Origin: Pseudomonadota bacterium | Lineage (GTDB): Bacteria; Desulfobacterota; Desulfarculia; Desulfarculales; Desulfarculaceae | Assembly (NCBI GenBank): GCA_018902755.1 | Contig: JAHIQI010000040.1 | Span: 15,639 to 79,638 of the forward strand | Reading direction: 5' to 3' | Length of the DNA: 64,000 nucleotides | Shown here: one piece after another, positions 17,678-25,390 of the stretch | Position numbering within the stretch: the first letter of the stretch is position 1 | Layout: the number at the start of each line of letters is the position of its first letter | Notes under the pieces: model-generated | The model's input: only the letters and a program-made list of their open reading frames with translations | Told to the model about the DNA's origin: nothing | Database searches by the model: none | Program-made: the position numbers and the translations under genes

Positions 17678-18223
17678 ATGAACCAGGCTGAGGCGCAAGA
17701 AATCCTGATATTGGGCGTGGGAAACGTCCTGCTCACCGACGAGGGCGTGGGGGTGCGCGTGGCCCATGAGCTCATGGCCCGCTACGATTTCCCTCCCAAC
17801 GTCAAGGTGGTGGACGGAGGGGTGCTGGGCCTGTCCCTGACCGGGGTCATGATGGAAGCCCGGCGGGTGATCGTGGTGGACGCGGTGCGCGGCGGCGAAG
17901 CGCCCGGCACCGTCTACCGCTTTGACTGGGATGCCCGGCCCGAGCACATCCAATACAAGGACAGCCTGCACCAGATCGACCTCATGGAGACCATGGCCCT
18001 GTTGCCGCTGTTGGGCGATCCGCCCGAAGTGGTGGTGATCGGGGTGGAGTTCGGCGACATCGACAACTACGGCCTGGAGCTTACCCCCCAGGTGGAGCAG
18101 GCGGTGGAGCCTCTTATCGAGCAGGTGCTTCTGGAACTGGAGCGGCTGGGTTATCCGGCCCAACCCGCGTTGCAACCCCGCGAGGTGACCGATGTGTTTG
18201 GCCATACCAGCCAAGATCATTGA
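17678..18223 (+). CDS. hyaD: Hydrogenase maturation protease
   Basis: 181 residues. Endopeptidase that removes the C-terminal tail of the large subunit once nickel is inserted. The N-terminal LGVGNVLLTDEGVG is the family signature. By spacing against HybD, the nickel-sensing ligands would be E22, D68 (in VIVVDAV) and H98 (in SLHQID). Its substrate is almost certainly the large subunit 74 bases upstream. The 3' end overlaps the hypC start by 32 bases, indicating coupled translation. Confidence 0.92.
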   Translation: MNQAEAQEILILGVGNVLLTDEGVGVRVAHELMARYDFPPNVKVVDGGVLGLSLTGVMMEARRVIVVDAVRGGEAPGTVYRFDWDARPEHIQYKDSLHQIDLMETMALLPLLGDPPEVVVIGVEFGDIDNYGLELTPQVEQAVEPLIEQVLLELERLGYPAQPALQPREVTDVFGHTSQDH

Positions 18224-18431
18224 GCTGGGCGACGACATGGCCACCGTGGAGGTGGGCGGGGTGGAACGCCGCGTGTCCACGCTTATGGTGCCTGATCTGC
18301 AATTGGGCGATTACGTGATCACCCACGCCGGTTTTGCGCTGCACAAGGTGGAGGAGGCCGACGCCCTGGCTTCCATCGATTTGCTCAGGGACCTTACCAA
18401 CCGAGTCCCCCAGGAGGGGACGGGAGAATAG
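18192..18431 (+). CDS. hypC: Hydrogenase assembly chaperone HypC/HupF
   Basis: 79 residues starting MCLAIPAKI. The second residue, Cys2, is the essential ligand of HypC, which with HypD carries the Fe(CN)2CO group to the large-subunit precursor. The remaining pattern (VEVGGVERRVS, VPDLQLGDYVITHAGFAL) matches the family throughout. The other Hyp proteins (A, B, D, E, F) must lie elsewhere in the genome. It overlaps the protease gene upstream and is two bases from the zinc-ribbon gene downstream. Confidence 0.93.
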   Translation: MCLAIPAKIIELGDDMATVEVGGVERRVSTLMVPDLQLGDYVITHAGFALHKVEEADALASIDLLRDLTNRVPQEGTGE

Positions 18432-18433
18432 AC

Positions 18434-18652
18434 ATGTCCGATTTGGCCCGCAAGGAAAAGGTCTGCCAGGAACAGGATTGCCAGGACCAGTGGCAGGATC
18501 TGCCCCTGGAGGTGCGCAACCAGTGCGGCTGCTTCCTCTACTGTCCCTTTTGCGCCAATGAGATGATCACCCGCTGCAGCGCCTGCGGCGAGGTGCTCCA
18601 CGACACCGGATTCAAGTATTGCCCTTATTGCGGCGGCGAGTTCGGGGGATAG
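18434..18652 (+). CDS. Small double zinc-ribbon protein in the hydrogenase operon
   Basis: 72 residues, beginning two bases after the hypC stop. It contains eleven cysteines, most in CxxC pairs (CPFC, CSAC, CPYC), with the C-terminal repeat CSACGEVLHDTGFKYCPYCGGEF typical of a double zinc ribbon. No known hydrogenase accessory family is recognised. Tight linkage suggests a role in hydrogenase assembly, metal delivery or redox sensing, but this rests on position alone. Repeat copy 2 follows directly. Confidence 0.75.
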   Translation: MSDLARKEKVCQEQDCQDQWQDLPLEVRNQCGCFLYCPFCANEMITRCSACGEVLHDTGFKYCPYCGGEFGG

Positions 18653-18653
18653 C

Positions 18654-18774
18654 GCGGCTTCGCCACGCGGCGCTATGCTGCGTTGGCGGCTTCACTTAGA
18701 CCTCGGCGTATATAAAAATACGCCTGCGGTCTGCGTTCGCCGCCGCCTTGCCTAGCACCACGTGGCTGTGCCGC
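18654..18774. repeat. Structured dispersed repeat, copy 2
   Basis: Occupies the convergent gap between the hydrogenase operon and the ABC permease gene. Outer arms at 18654-18667 and 18761-18774 pair (GCGGC with GCCGC, GCCACG with CGTGGC). The core pairs AGACC (18698-18702) with GGTCT (18728-18732), and GGCGTAT (18705-18711) with ATACGCC (18718-18724). It has the same layout as copies 1 and 3 but different arm sequences. Confidence 0.78.
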
Positions 18775-18900
18775 AAGGATCAACCCTAATTGGTGCGACT
18801 CTTTTAAATAGCTGCTCTTAGGATCAGCGGCTCAGGCCGCTCAAGGCAAATGAGGCTGTTCGCCATGGCGAGCGGCCTCGTTGCTTTGGGGGGAAGCGGG

Positions 18901-20127
18901 CTAGTCCCTGAGGGCGTCCACCGGAGTAAGGGCCGCCGCCCGGCGGGCCGGGGCCAGGCCGAAGACCATGGATATGGCCAACCCCAGGAAACCGGCGCCC
19001 AGGGCCGGGCTCACGGGCAGGGCGAAATCCAGGGAGCCGAAAATCCTTATCGCCAAGGCCGCGGCCAGTCCCAGCAAGGCCCCGCCTCCGCTTCCGGCCA
19101 GGCCCAGGATGATCGCCTCGGCCAAGAACTGCCAAAGTATGTCGCGCCGCCTGGCCCCCAACGCCCGGCGCAGGCCGATTTCGGTGGTGCGCTCCTTCAC
19201 TGAAATCAAAAGCACCGCCATGATGCCAACCCCGGCCACCAACAGGCTCACCGCCGCCACTCCGGTGATGGTGGCCGAGAAGACGCGGTTGGACTCCTCC
19301 CTCGCCTGGATGGTTTCCAGTTGAGTGTGAAGCTTGAAATCATCCGGTTGGCCGGTGCGCAGGTTGTGCCTCTGGCGCAGCAGGGTGGTGATATCCTGAG
19401 CCAAGGGCTCCATGACCGATTCGTCTTCGCCTCTCACCAATAACAGCCCAACGTAGCGCCTGCCGCTCAAAAGGCGGGACTGGGCGGTCTTCAGGGGCAA
19501 ATAGAGCCGTTCATCCAGGTCGTTGCCGCTGGCGTCCACTCCCTTGGGCAAGAGCTCCCCCACCACCAGAAAAGGCTGCTTTTTTACTTCTATGGTGCGG
19601 CCCACCAGCGAACCGTCGCCGGCCAGGTGCTCGCGCAGGGCCGGGCCAACCACCGCCACCCGGCGGCCGGACCTCTCCTCGCGCTCGGTGAAGTAACGGC
19701 CTTCGGCCAGGCCATGGTCCTCCAGCAAGAAAATATTGGGCTGGGCGGCGATCACCAGGGCGTCGGTGGTGCCTTCCGGGCCTGACATGCGCATCAGGCG
19801 CATTTCCAGGGCAGAGGCTGCTCTGGCTCCTTCCAGGCGGGATATGGCCTCGGCGTCGGCAGGCTCCAGGGAGGAAACCTCGCCGGTGGTGCGGCTGCGC
19901 AGCCCGGTGAAGGCGCGTTTGGCCGAGTGTATGGAGATCAAGTTGGTGCCCAGGGCGGTAATGCGCGCCAGCACTTGGTTGCGGGTGCCTTGGCCCACCG
20001 CCACCATCACCACCACCGCGGCCACGCCCACCAACAGGCCACCGGCGGCCAGGGAGGCGCGCAGGCGATGCCCCCACAGCCCATCCCAGGCGGCGGCCAT
20101 CAGGCGGCGGGTGCGAGGAGCAATCAT
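18901..20127 (-). CDS. ABC transporter permease, MacB/FtsX type (second)
   Basis: 408 residues. N-terminal membrane segment, a large periplasmic MacB-PCD domain (about 50-270) and a C-terminal FtsX domain with three membrane segments; KERTTEIGLRRALGARRRDI is the usual cytoplasmic coupling-helix region. The ATG at 20127 overlaps the stop of the preceding permease gene (ATGA). With the paralogous permease, ATPase and adaptor upstream it forms a mechanotransmission-type exporter or lipoprotein/toxin efflux system. The substrate cannot be read from the sequence. Confidence 0.85.
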   Translation of the reverse strand: MIAPRTRRLMAAAWDGLWGHRLRASLAAGGLLVGVAAVVVMVAVGQGTRNQVLARITALGTNLISIHSAKRAFTGLRSRTTGEVSSLEPADAEAISRLEGARAASALEMRLMRMSGPEGTTDALVIAAQPNIFLLEDHGLAEGRYFTEREERSGRRVAVVGPALREHLAGDGSLVGRTIEVKKQPFLVVGELLPKGVDASGNDLDERLYLPLKTAQSRLLSGRRYVGLLLVRGEDESVMEPLAQDITTLLRQRHNLRTGQPDDFKLHTQLETIQAREESNRVFSATITGVAAVSLLVAGVGIMAVLLISVKERTTEIGLRRALGARRRDILWQFLAEAIILGLAGSGGGALLGLAAALAIRIFGSLDFALPVSPALGAGFLGLAISMVFGLAPARRAAALTPVDALRD

Positions 20128-21338
20128 CTGAGGGCCTCCACCGGGTGCAGGCCGGCCGCCTTTTTGGCCGGGGCCACCCCGAACAACAGGCCCACCCCCG
20201 CGCTGAATCCCAGGGCCCACAAAAAGCCCGTGGGGCTGAAGGCGGTGGGAATGGCCAAGAGCCAAGTAGCCAGGTAGGAGAGCAGCAGGCCCACCAACAG
20301 GCCGCAGACTCCTCCGGCGGCCGCCACTATAAGCGACTCCATGAGTATCTGATAGAGGATGTCGCGGCGCCTGGCCCCCACCGCCCGCCGCACCCCGATT
20401 TCGTAGGCCCGCTCGCTCACCGCCACCAGCATGATGTTCATGATCACCACTCCGGAGACGAACAGGCTCACCGCGCTGACAAAGGTGAGCATGGCCACCA
20501 GGGAGCGGCTTTGCCTGGTGATGAGCTTCATCAGTTCGTCGGGGGTGATGATGAGGAAATCGTCGGGCACTCCCGGCAACAGGGAGTGGTTCTCGCGCAG
20601 GACGTTGGTGACCTCGGTCTTGACCTCCTCCACCCGGGAGGCGTCGGTCATGGTGACTCGCATGCCGCTGAGCTTGTCGTCGCGGCTCAGGCGCTTGGTG
20701 GCCGTGGACAGCGGCACCAGGATAATGTCGTCGCGGTCGCGCCAGCCGCTGGACCCCTTGGATTTCAGCACCCCCACCACGATGAAGGGAGTGCGCCCGA
20801 TTCTGAGGCGGCGGCCCACCGGGTCGACGTCGCCAAAAAGCTCGCGCACCACGGTGGTGCCCAAAACGGCCACCCGGGCGCTCTGCCTGATGTCGGTGAG
20901 GCTGACGAAGCGGCCTTGGAGCAAGGGCCAGTTGCGGGCCGCGGCCCAGCCCGGCGTGGCGCCCCGCACCCTGGTGTTGGTGTTGTTGCCGCCGGCGGTC
21001 ACCTGGGTGCGGGCCACGTTCTTGTGGGGCACCACGTGGGCCACCCCGTCCACCTGGGAAATGGACGCGGCGTCCTGGGGAGTCAGGGTAATCGCCCGCT
21101 TCATTCCCCGGCGCACCCCCAGGCGGCCTCCGCCCGAGGAGATGTAAAAGGCGTCAGCCCCAAAGCCCATGGAGGCCATGCGGCTGGACACCACCTGCTG
21201 AGCTCCCTGGCCTATCTGATGAATCACGGTGAGCGAGGCGATGCCGATGATCAGGCCGATCATCATGAGGGCCGCGTAGGAGCGAAAGGCCCAAAGGGAG
21301 ATGACGGCCGTCTTCAGCAGGCGCCAGGCCAGGCTCAC
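20124..21338 (-). CDS. ABC transporter permease, MacB/FtsX type (first)
   Basis: 404 residues with the same plan as the downstream permease: membrane segment near 20-40, periplasmic core domain, then three FtsX membrane segments with SERAYEIGVRRAVGARRRDIL. Two non-identical permeases imply a heterodimeric membrane unit rather than the MacB homodimer. The GTG start at 21338 overlaps the ATPase stop (GTGA), and its own stop overlaps the next start, so all three genes are translationally coupled. Confidence 0.87.
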   Translation of the reverse strand: MSLAWRLLKTAVISLWAFRSYAALMMIGLIIGIASLTVIHQIGQGAQQVVSSRMASMGFGADAFYISSGGGRLGVRRGMKRAITLTPQDAASISQVDGVAHVVPHKNVARTQVTAGGNNTNTRVRGATPGWAAARNWPLLQGRFVSLTDIRQSARVAVLGTTVVRELFGDVDPVGRRLRIGRTPFIVVGVLKSKGSSGWRDRDDIILVPLSTATKRLSRDDKLSGMRVTMTDASRVEEVKTEVTNVLRENHSLLPGVPDDFLIITPDELMKLITRQSRSLVAMLTFVSAVSLFVSGVVIMNIMLVAVSERAYEIGVRRAVGARRRDILYQILMESLIVAAAGGVCGLLVGLLLSYLATWLLAIPTAFSPTGFLWALGFSAGVGLLFGVAPAKKAAGLHPVEALR

Positions 21339-22063
21339 TTGGCGGCTTCCTTGAGGGTTTGCAGTTGCTGAAGGGCCACGGTGGGTTCAGCCACGGGCTC
21401 GTCGCTGACCACCTTGCCGTAGACCACTCGTAGCAGGCGGCGGCACATGCAGCCCACGGCCGTGTCGTGGGTGACCAGCACGATGGTGCGCCCTTCGGCG
21501 TGCAGCCCCTGCAAGATGGAGATGATCTCCAGGGAAGAGCGCTGGTCAAGGTTTCCGGTGGGCTCGTCGGCGAAGATCACCTCCGGATCGTTGACCAAAG
21601 CCCGGGCGATGGCCACCCGTTGGCACTCGCCGCCGCTCATCTCGCCGGGGCGGTGGTGCAGGCGGTGCTCCAGGCCCACCCGGCCCAGGGCCCGGCGGGC
21701 CCGCGCATTGGCGTCCTCGGGAAAGTGTCCGGCATAGGTGAATGGCAGGAGTACGTTGTCCAGGGCGGTGGATTTGGGCAGCAGATGGAAGGCCTGGAAC
21801 ACGAAGCCCAGCTTGTCGTTGCGCAGACGGGCCAGCTCATCGTCGCTCAGGGAGGAAACCTCGATGCCGTCCAGGCGGTAGGAGCCTCCCGTGGGGCGGT
21901 CCAGCAGGCCCAGGATGTGCAGCAGGGTGGACTTGCCCGAGCCCGAGGGGCCCATGATGGCCAGGAACTCGCCCTCGCGCACGTGCAGGTCGATGCCCAG
22001 GAGCACCGGGGTCTCCACCTTGCCCCGGTAATAGGTCTTGGTGATGCCCTTTAGCTTGATCAC
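21335..22063 (-). CDS. ABC transporter ATPase, LolD/MacB family
   Basis: 242 residues. Energises the two adjacent permeases. Walker A GPSGSGKST, the Q-loop, the signature SGGECQRVAIARAL and Walker B VIFADEPTGNLD are all present and close to the LolD/MacB consensus. The GTG start at 22063 lies 8 bases after the adaptor stop. A C-terminal tail of about 20 residues (VALQQLQTLKEAAK) extends beyond the core. Confidence 0.92.
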   Translation of the reverse strand: MIKLKGITKTYYRGKVETPVLLGIDLHVREGEFLAIMGPSGSGKSTLLHILGLLDRPTGGSYRLDGIEVSSLSDDELARLRNDKLGFVFQAFHLLPKSTALDNVLLPFTYAGHFPEDANARARRALGRVGLEHRLHHRPGEMSGGECQRVAIARALVNDPEVIFADEPTGNLDQRSSLEIISILQGLHAEGRTIVLVTHDTAVGCMCRRLLRVVYGKVVSDEPVAEPTVALQQLQTLKEAAK

Positions 22064-22071
22064 CGCTGGCC

Positions 22072-23322
22072 TCAGCGACCCCCGCCGGGCTTGGCAGCGG
22101 TAAGGGGGGCGCTCATGGGGATGATCACGGTTTCGCCTTCCTTCAGGCCGTCGGTGATCTCCGCGCGCAGGTTTTCAATCCAGCCCACCTGTACCGTCTG
22201 AAGGATGACTTGGCCGTCCCGGCGCACGTAGACCATGGTTTTGCCGCCCTTGCGGCGGATGGCCGGGGCCGGGATGAGAAGCACGCCCCTGCGCACCCCG
22301 GCGACGATGCTCACCGTGGCGGTCATTTCAGGCTTGAGCTGGTCCCGGTAGTCGCCCAGGATCTTGATGGTCACCGGGTAGTAGACCACGTCGTCCACGA
22401 TCTTGGCCGAGGGCTGTATGGCATCCACCGAGCCCATGAACTTCTTGTCCGGGTAGGCGTCCACCGTGAAAAAGGCATTTTGGGCCAGCTTGACCAGGCC
22501 GATGTCGGTCTCGTCCACGAAGTCGTCCACCTGTAGGCGGGCCAGGTCCACGATAGTGATGAAGGTGGGGGCGCTCAGGCTGGCCGCCACGGTCTCGCCC
22601 TCCTGGGTGGACACGCTGGAGACCACCCCGTCAATGGGGGCCCGGATGGTGGAGTAGTTCAGGTTGACCTGGGCGGTGACCAGCTTGGCCTGGGAGGCGG
22701 CCAGATCGGCCTGGGCCACCTTTACGTCCTGCAGATAGCTGTGCTGCACCTGGTTGAGCTTGGCCGTGGCCGCGGTGAGGCGGGCCTGGGCCACCAGGTG
22801 CTTTTCCCGGGCCCGGTCCAGGGCGTCCTGGGCCACCAGGTCGCTGGTGCGCATCTTTTGCTGACGGTCAAAGTCCAGGGTGGTCAGGTCCAGGGTGGCC
22901 TTGGCTTCGGTAAGCTCGGCCTGGGTCCGTGCTACCTCCTTGGGGCCTGTGGTTTTTACCCTTTCCAGGCGGGCCTTGTCGGCGTTCAGCTCGGCCTGGG
23001 CCTGACGCAGTCTGGCCTCCAGGTCCTCATGCTCGATCAGGGCCACCACCTGGCCGGCCTTGACCGGCTGGCCGATGCTGACCAATAGCTTTTCCACCCG
23101 GCCGCTTACCCTGGCCCCCACCTTGACCTCGGCCCCCACCTGGGGCTTCACCGTGCCGGTGGATACGACCATGCGCCGGATGGGGCCGCGCTTTACCTGG
23201 TACTCCTTACCCTGGATTTGCAGGCCCTGGTCACTTCGGGGCCACCAAGCCCACAGCCCCCCGGCCAAGGCCAGGACCACCACCAAAGCCACCGCCCATT
23301 TCAGCCACTTGGCTTTTCCCAA
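22072..23322 (-). CDS. Periplasmic adaptor (HlyD/MacA-type) of ABC exporter
   Basis: 416 residues. Inner-membrane anchored adaptor that links the ABC exporter to an outer-membrane duct. It has an N-terminal membrane segment (about 8-27), a biotinyl-lipoyl half-motif (GARVSGRVEKLLVSIGQPVKAGQVVALIE), a long coiled-coil hairpin (about 105-215, repeated ARLRQAQAEL patterns), the second half-motif and beta-barrel domains. The TTG start at 23322 is preceded by AGGGAG. First gene of the four-gene export operon; no TolC gene is present. Confidence 0.88.
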   Translation of the reverse strand: MGKAKWLKWAVALVVVLALAGGLWAWWPRSDQGLQIQGKEYQVKRGPIRRMVVSTGTVKPQVGAEVKVGARVSGRVEKLLVSIGQPVKAGQVVALIEHEDLEARLRQAQAELNADKARLERVKTTGPKEVARTQAELTEAKATLDLTTLDFDRQQKMRTSDLVAQDALDRAREKHLVAQARLTAATAKLNQVQHSYLQDVKVAQADLAASQAKLVTAQVNLNYSTIRAPIDGVVSSVSTQEGETVAASLSAPTFITIVDLARLQVDDFVDETDIGLVKLAQNAFFTVDAYPDKKFMGSVDAIQPSAKIVDDVVYYPVTIKILGDYRDQLKPEMTATVSIVAGVRRGVLLIPAPAIRRKGGKTMVYVRRDGQVILQTVQVGWIENLRAEITDGLKEGETVIIPMSAPLTAAKPGGGR

Positions 23323-23384
23323 GACCCGCTCCCTGTAAGAGGATGCCGATTTTTCATGATTTTATAGCACGCCGGATGGAACCG

Positions 23385-23984
23385 CTACTTGCCCGCGCCG
23401 ACCCCCGGCGCGGAAAGCCCGGCAGGGCCCTGGGAGGGTACGATCACCGTGACGCTGCCGATTAGGCTCATCAAAAGCACCATGCCCACCACCGACAGCA
23501 GAACGCAGGTGGCTGCCTGGAGAAAGCTGAAGCCCGCCGTCGCCCGTAGGGCGAAATATAGAGTCACGAAAAAATATACGTAAACCAGGACCATAAGGGC
23601 GTCCTGGTATCCCGGCAAAAAGGGCAGGATCACTGCGATGAGCTTGATGCCCAGGCAGTAGCAGATCACGCGCAAAAAGCCGGCTGCGTTCAAGGGGTTG
23701 CGCATGATGTGGTGGCCGATGGTGTAGACCAGGCCGATGAAGATCAAGTCCACCACCAGGCGGGTGGCCAGGCCCCAGGCCACGGCCCCCAGGGGGAATC
23801 CGGCGATCAGCGCGGCCAGAGAGGCCAGCACATGGACCCAAGCCAGGAACATGAGAGGAGTGGCCAAATCGCCCCGGTTGTCCATTTGGGCGAAAAAGGC
23901 CCTCGGCTTGAAGGACGCGGCCATGGCCACCGGCAAAAAGGTGCCCGGACGCCGCCAATCGAAATCCTTGACCATCTGTGACAT
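23385..23984 (-). CDS. Yip1-family membrane protein
   Basis: 199 residues with about five hydrophobic segments and the Yip1-domain layout: an N-terminal cytoplasmic part with PRAFFAQM, then membrane helices including VHVLASLAALIAGF, the conserved GHHIMRNPLNAAGFLRVICY, and later helices. The ATG at 23984 follows GGGAGG. Bacterial members have no settled function. It is divergent from the next plus-strand gene. Confidence 0.7.
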   Translation of the reverse strand: MSQMVKDFDWRRPGTFLPVAMAASFKPRAFFAQMDNRGDLATPLMFLAWVHVLASLAALIAGFPLGAVAWGLATRLVVDLIFIGLVYTIGHHIMRNPLNAAGFLRVICYCLGIKLIAVILPFLPGYQDALMVLVYVYFFVTLYFALRATAGFSFLQAATCVLLSVVGMVLLMSLIGSVTVIVPSQGPAGLSAPGVGAGK

Positions 23985-24080
23985 ATTCGGCCTCCCGGCG
24001 AACTTGACTTCTGGAGGCACGCTAAGCCATGGGGCTCCCCCTGTCAAGCGGGGGAACCGGTCCTAACACCATTGCTAATC

Positions 24081-24110
24081 TTGGTATTTAGCTTACGCAG
24101 ATGCTATATT
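24081..24110 (+). promoter_or_regulatory. Candidate sigma-70-type promoter
   Basis: TTGGTA (24081-24086), an 18-base spacer and TATATT (24105-24110), placed about 50 bases before the TTG start at 24161. The -10 matches consensus at five of six positions and the -35 at four of six. Confidence 0.4.
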
Positions 24111-24160
24111 ATCATTTGGAATGATCGCTTGGTCCGCGTGACTTCCCAGGGAGTAGGTAA

Positions 24161-24856
24161 TTGATATCCCGCTTGGGCTTGGCAATCTTGTCGATGGTCT
24201 TGGTGCTCGGCGCGACCGCCTCTCCTGCCCAGGCGTTCGTTGACACCGCGCAACGTCTCTACACCGCGCACCTCCGAAGCGAAGCCACTCGCCTGGACGA
24301 CTTTTCGGACCATCCGCCCGAAAGGGGCATGGGATGGCGGATATACCGCCAGACCGACATGGTTCCCCTCTTGACCGATGAGATGATTCGCGACGAGCAT
24401 CTGGTGGAGGTGGAGGCCTTTGGCCACACCACCACCACCGTGCTGCCCCTGCTTTCCGCCCAGATGTATCTGCTCTACAGCCGGGCCCTGCATCGTCACC
24501 TGCAAGCCGCCGAGGCCGAGCAAAAGAGCCGCGTCTACCACCAACTGCCCGGGCCGGGCATCCCCTTGATGCTCAAGCTTCTCTTCCCGGGCTACGTGGA
24601 GCAGGAGGGCGCGGTGGGCCTGTTGCAGGGCCAGGGGTTCCGGACGCCCTCGGGGCGGGCCGCCGGCATCTTGGGCTGGCTGTTCGAGGACGAGGGCGTG
24701 TTCTCGGGCAACGAGTGGAACTGGGAAAACTTCCTGCCCCGCATCCTCTCGGTCACCGCCTTGATCGTGGTTGGCCTCTTGTTCATCGAGTTCTTGCGTT
24801 TCCTGGTGCTCCTGGGAATACGCTCCATCGGCAATGCCGACCGCAAGCAGCACTAA
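24161..24856 (+). CDS. Exported protein with C-terminal membrane anchor, unknown function
   Basis: 231 residues, not recognised. A signal peptide (1-23, ending SPAQA) is followed by an exported helical domain of about 165 residues with no cysteines and few motifs, and then one membrane segment (about 197-217, ILSVTALIVVGLLFIEFLRF) and a short basic cytoplasmic tail. The topology therefore looks like a bitopic periplasmic-domain protein. The TTG start at 24161 has GGGAGTAGG upstream. It may be a single-gene unit. Confidence 0.6.
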   Translation: MISRLGLAILSMVLVLGATASPAQAFVDTAQRLYTAHLRSEATRLDDFSDHPPERGMGWRIYRQTDMVPLLTDEMIRDEHLVEVEAFGHTTTTVLPLLSAQMYLLYSRALHRHLQAAEAEQKSRVYHQLPGPGIPLMLKLLFPGYVEQEGAVGLLQGQGFRTPSGRAAGILGWLFEDEGVFSGNEWNWENFLPRILSVTALIVVGLLFIEFLRFLVLLGIRSIGNADRKQH

Positions 24857-24872
24857 AACCGGGCAAAAAAAT

Positions 24873-24900
24873 GGGGCGAGCCCGCCCGGCCCGCCCCAAT
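24873..24900 (-). terminator. Rho-independent terminator for the small zinc-ribbon gene
   Basis: TGGGGCG pairs with CGCCCCA around a GC-rich loop. The run of seven A just before it on the plus strand becomes a T tract after the stem when read on the minus strand, so it ends transcription of the 58-residue gene at 24916-25092. Confidence 0.7.
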
Positions 24901-24915
24901 GCCGCTAGCGGCGGC

Positions 24916-25092
24916 CTACTTCTCGAAGTGATCCTCTTTGAGATAAGGATTGACCCGCCCGCACTTGGGGCACAGGTAGTAGTTCTTTTTGTGCAGGGCG
25001 TCTTCCAACTTCTCAAAGGGGGTCTGGGCGTATTCCGGCGCCAGGATTTCGTTGCCGCAGTCTTCGGTTTTACATTTGACGTAAATGGCCAT
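24916..25092 (-). CDS. Small zinc-ribbon protein, 58 residues
   Basis: Encodes a 58-residue protein from ATG at 25092, with CGGAGTGG upstream as a ribosome site, to TAG at 24916-24918. Four cysteines form two pairs: CKTEDC near residues 7-12 and CPKC near 41-44. The final segment YLCPKCGRVNPYLKEDHFEK is a clear zinc ribbon. It resembles small rubredoxin- or FmdB-like zinc proteins but fits no family I can name. A proper terminator follows, which supports it as a real independent gene. Confidence 0.72.
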   Translation of the reverse strand: MAIYVKCKTEDCGNEILAPEYAQTPFEKLEDALHKKNYYLCPKCGRVNPYLKEDHFEK

Positions 25093-25390
25093 GTGCCCAC
25101 TCCGGTTTAGGGTTGTGTGCGCGCCCGGCTGGGCGTTAAGTAATAATATATGCCTCTGACGATAGCACCTGCCTATGGTTGTTTGCCCGGCCCGTTTCTG
25201 TCAAGTAAAAACCCTCAAGTCCTTTGGATTAAAGCAGTTGTAGCATCCGGCCTTCCTTGACAAGCAGGGGGGCTCGCCGTAATATGCATAGTTCAATTGC
25301 GATAACCCCCGCGTGGGGTTGACGCGGGTAACCATTTAATTTGCCGTAGTTATTCTCGGTAGACCCTTGACGGAACCAAAAGCGGGATTC
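25093..25390. other. Divergent intergenic region before queA
   Basis: 298 bases between the small zinc-ribbon gene and queA, moderately AT-rich around 25135-25180 and 25200-25350. It should hold both divergent promoters. I found no convincing -35/-10 pair, and no preQ1-riboswitch fold could be recognised by eye. Confidence 0.35.

Noticed and set aside
15904..17775. Long open frame antisense to the hydrogenase large subunit (over 600 codons)
   Set aside because: A composition shadow typical of GC-rich coding DNA; it is His/Gly/Val/Gln-rich, has no recognisable domain, and lies opposite a certain gene. The same applies to other long antisense frames opposite sdhA, the Mo subunit and oadA.
25093..25390. 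preQ1 riboswitch ahead of queA
   Set aside because: No recognisable short stem plus A-rich tail of the preQ1-I type near the start codon; queA-tgt genes are often not riboswitch-controlled.
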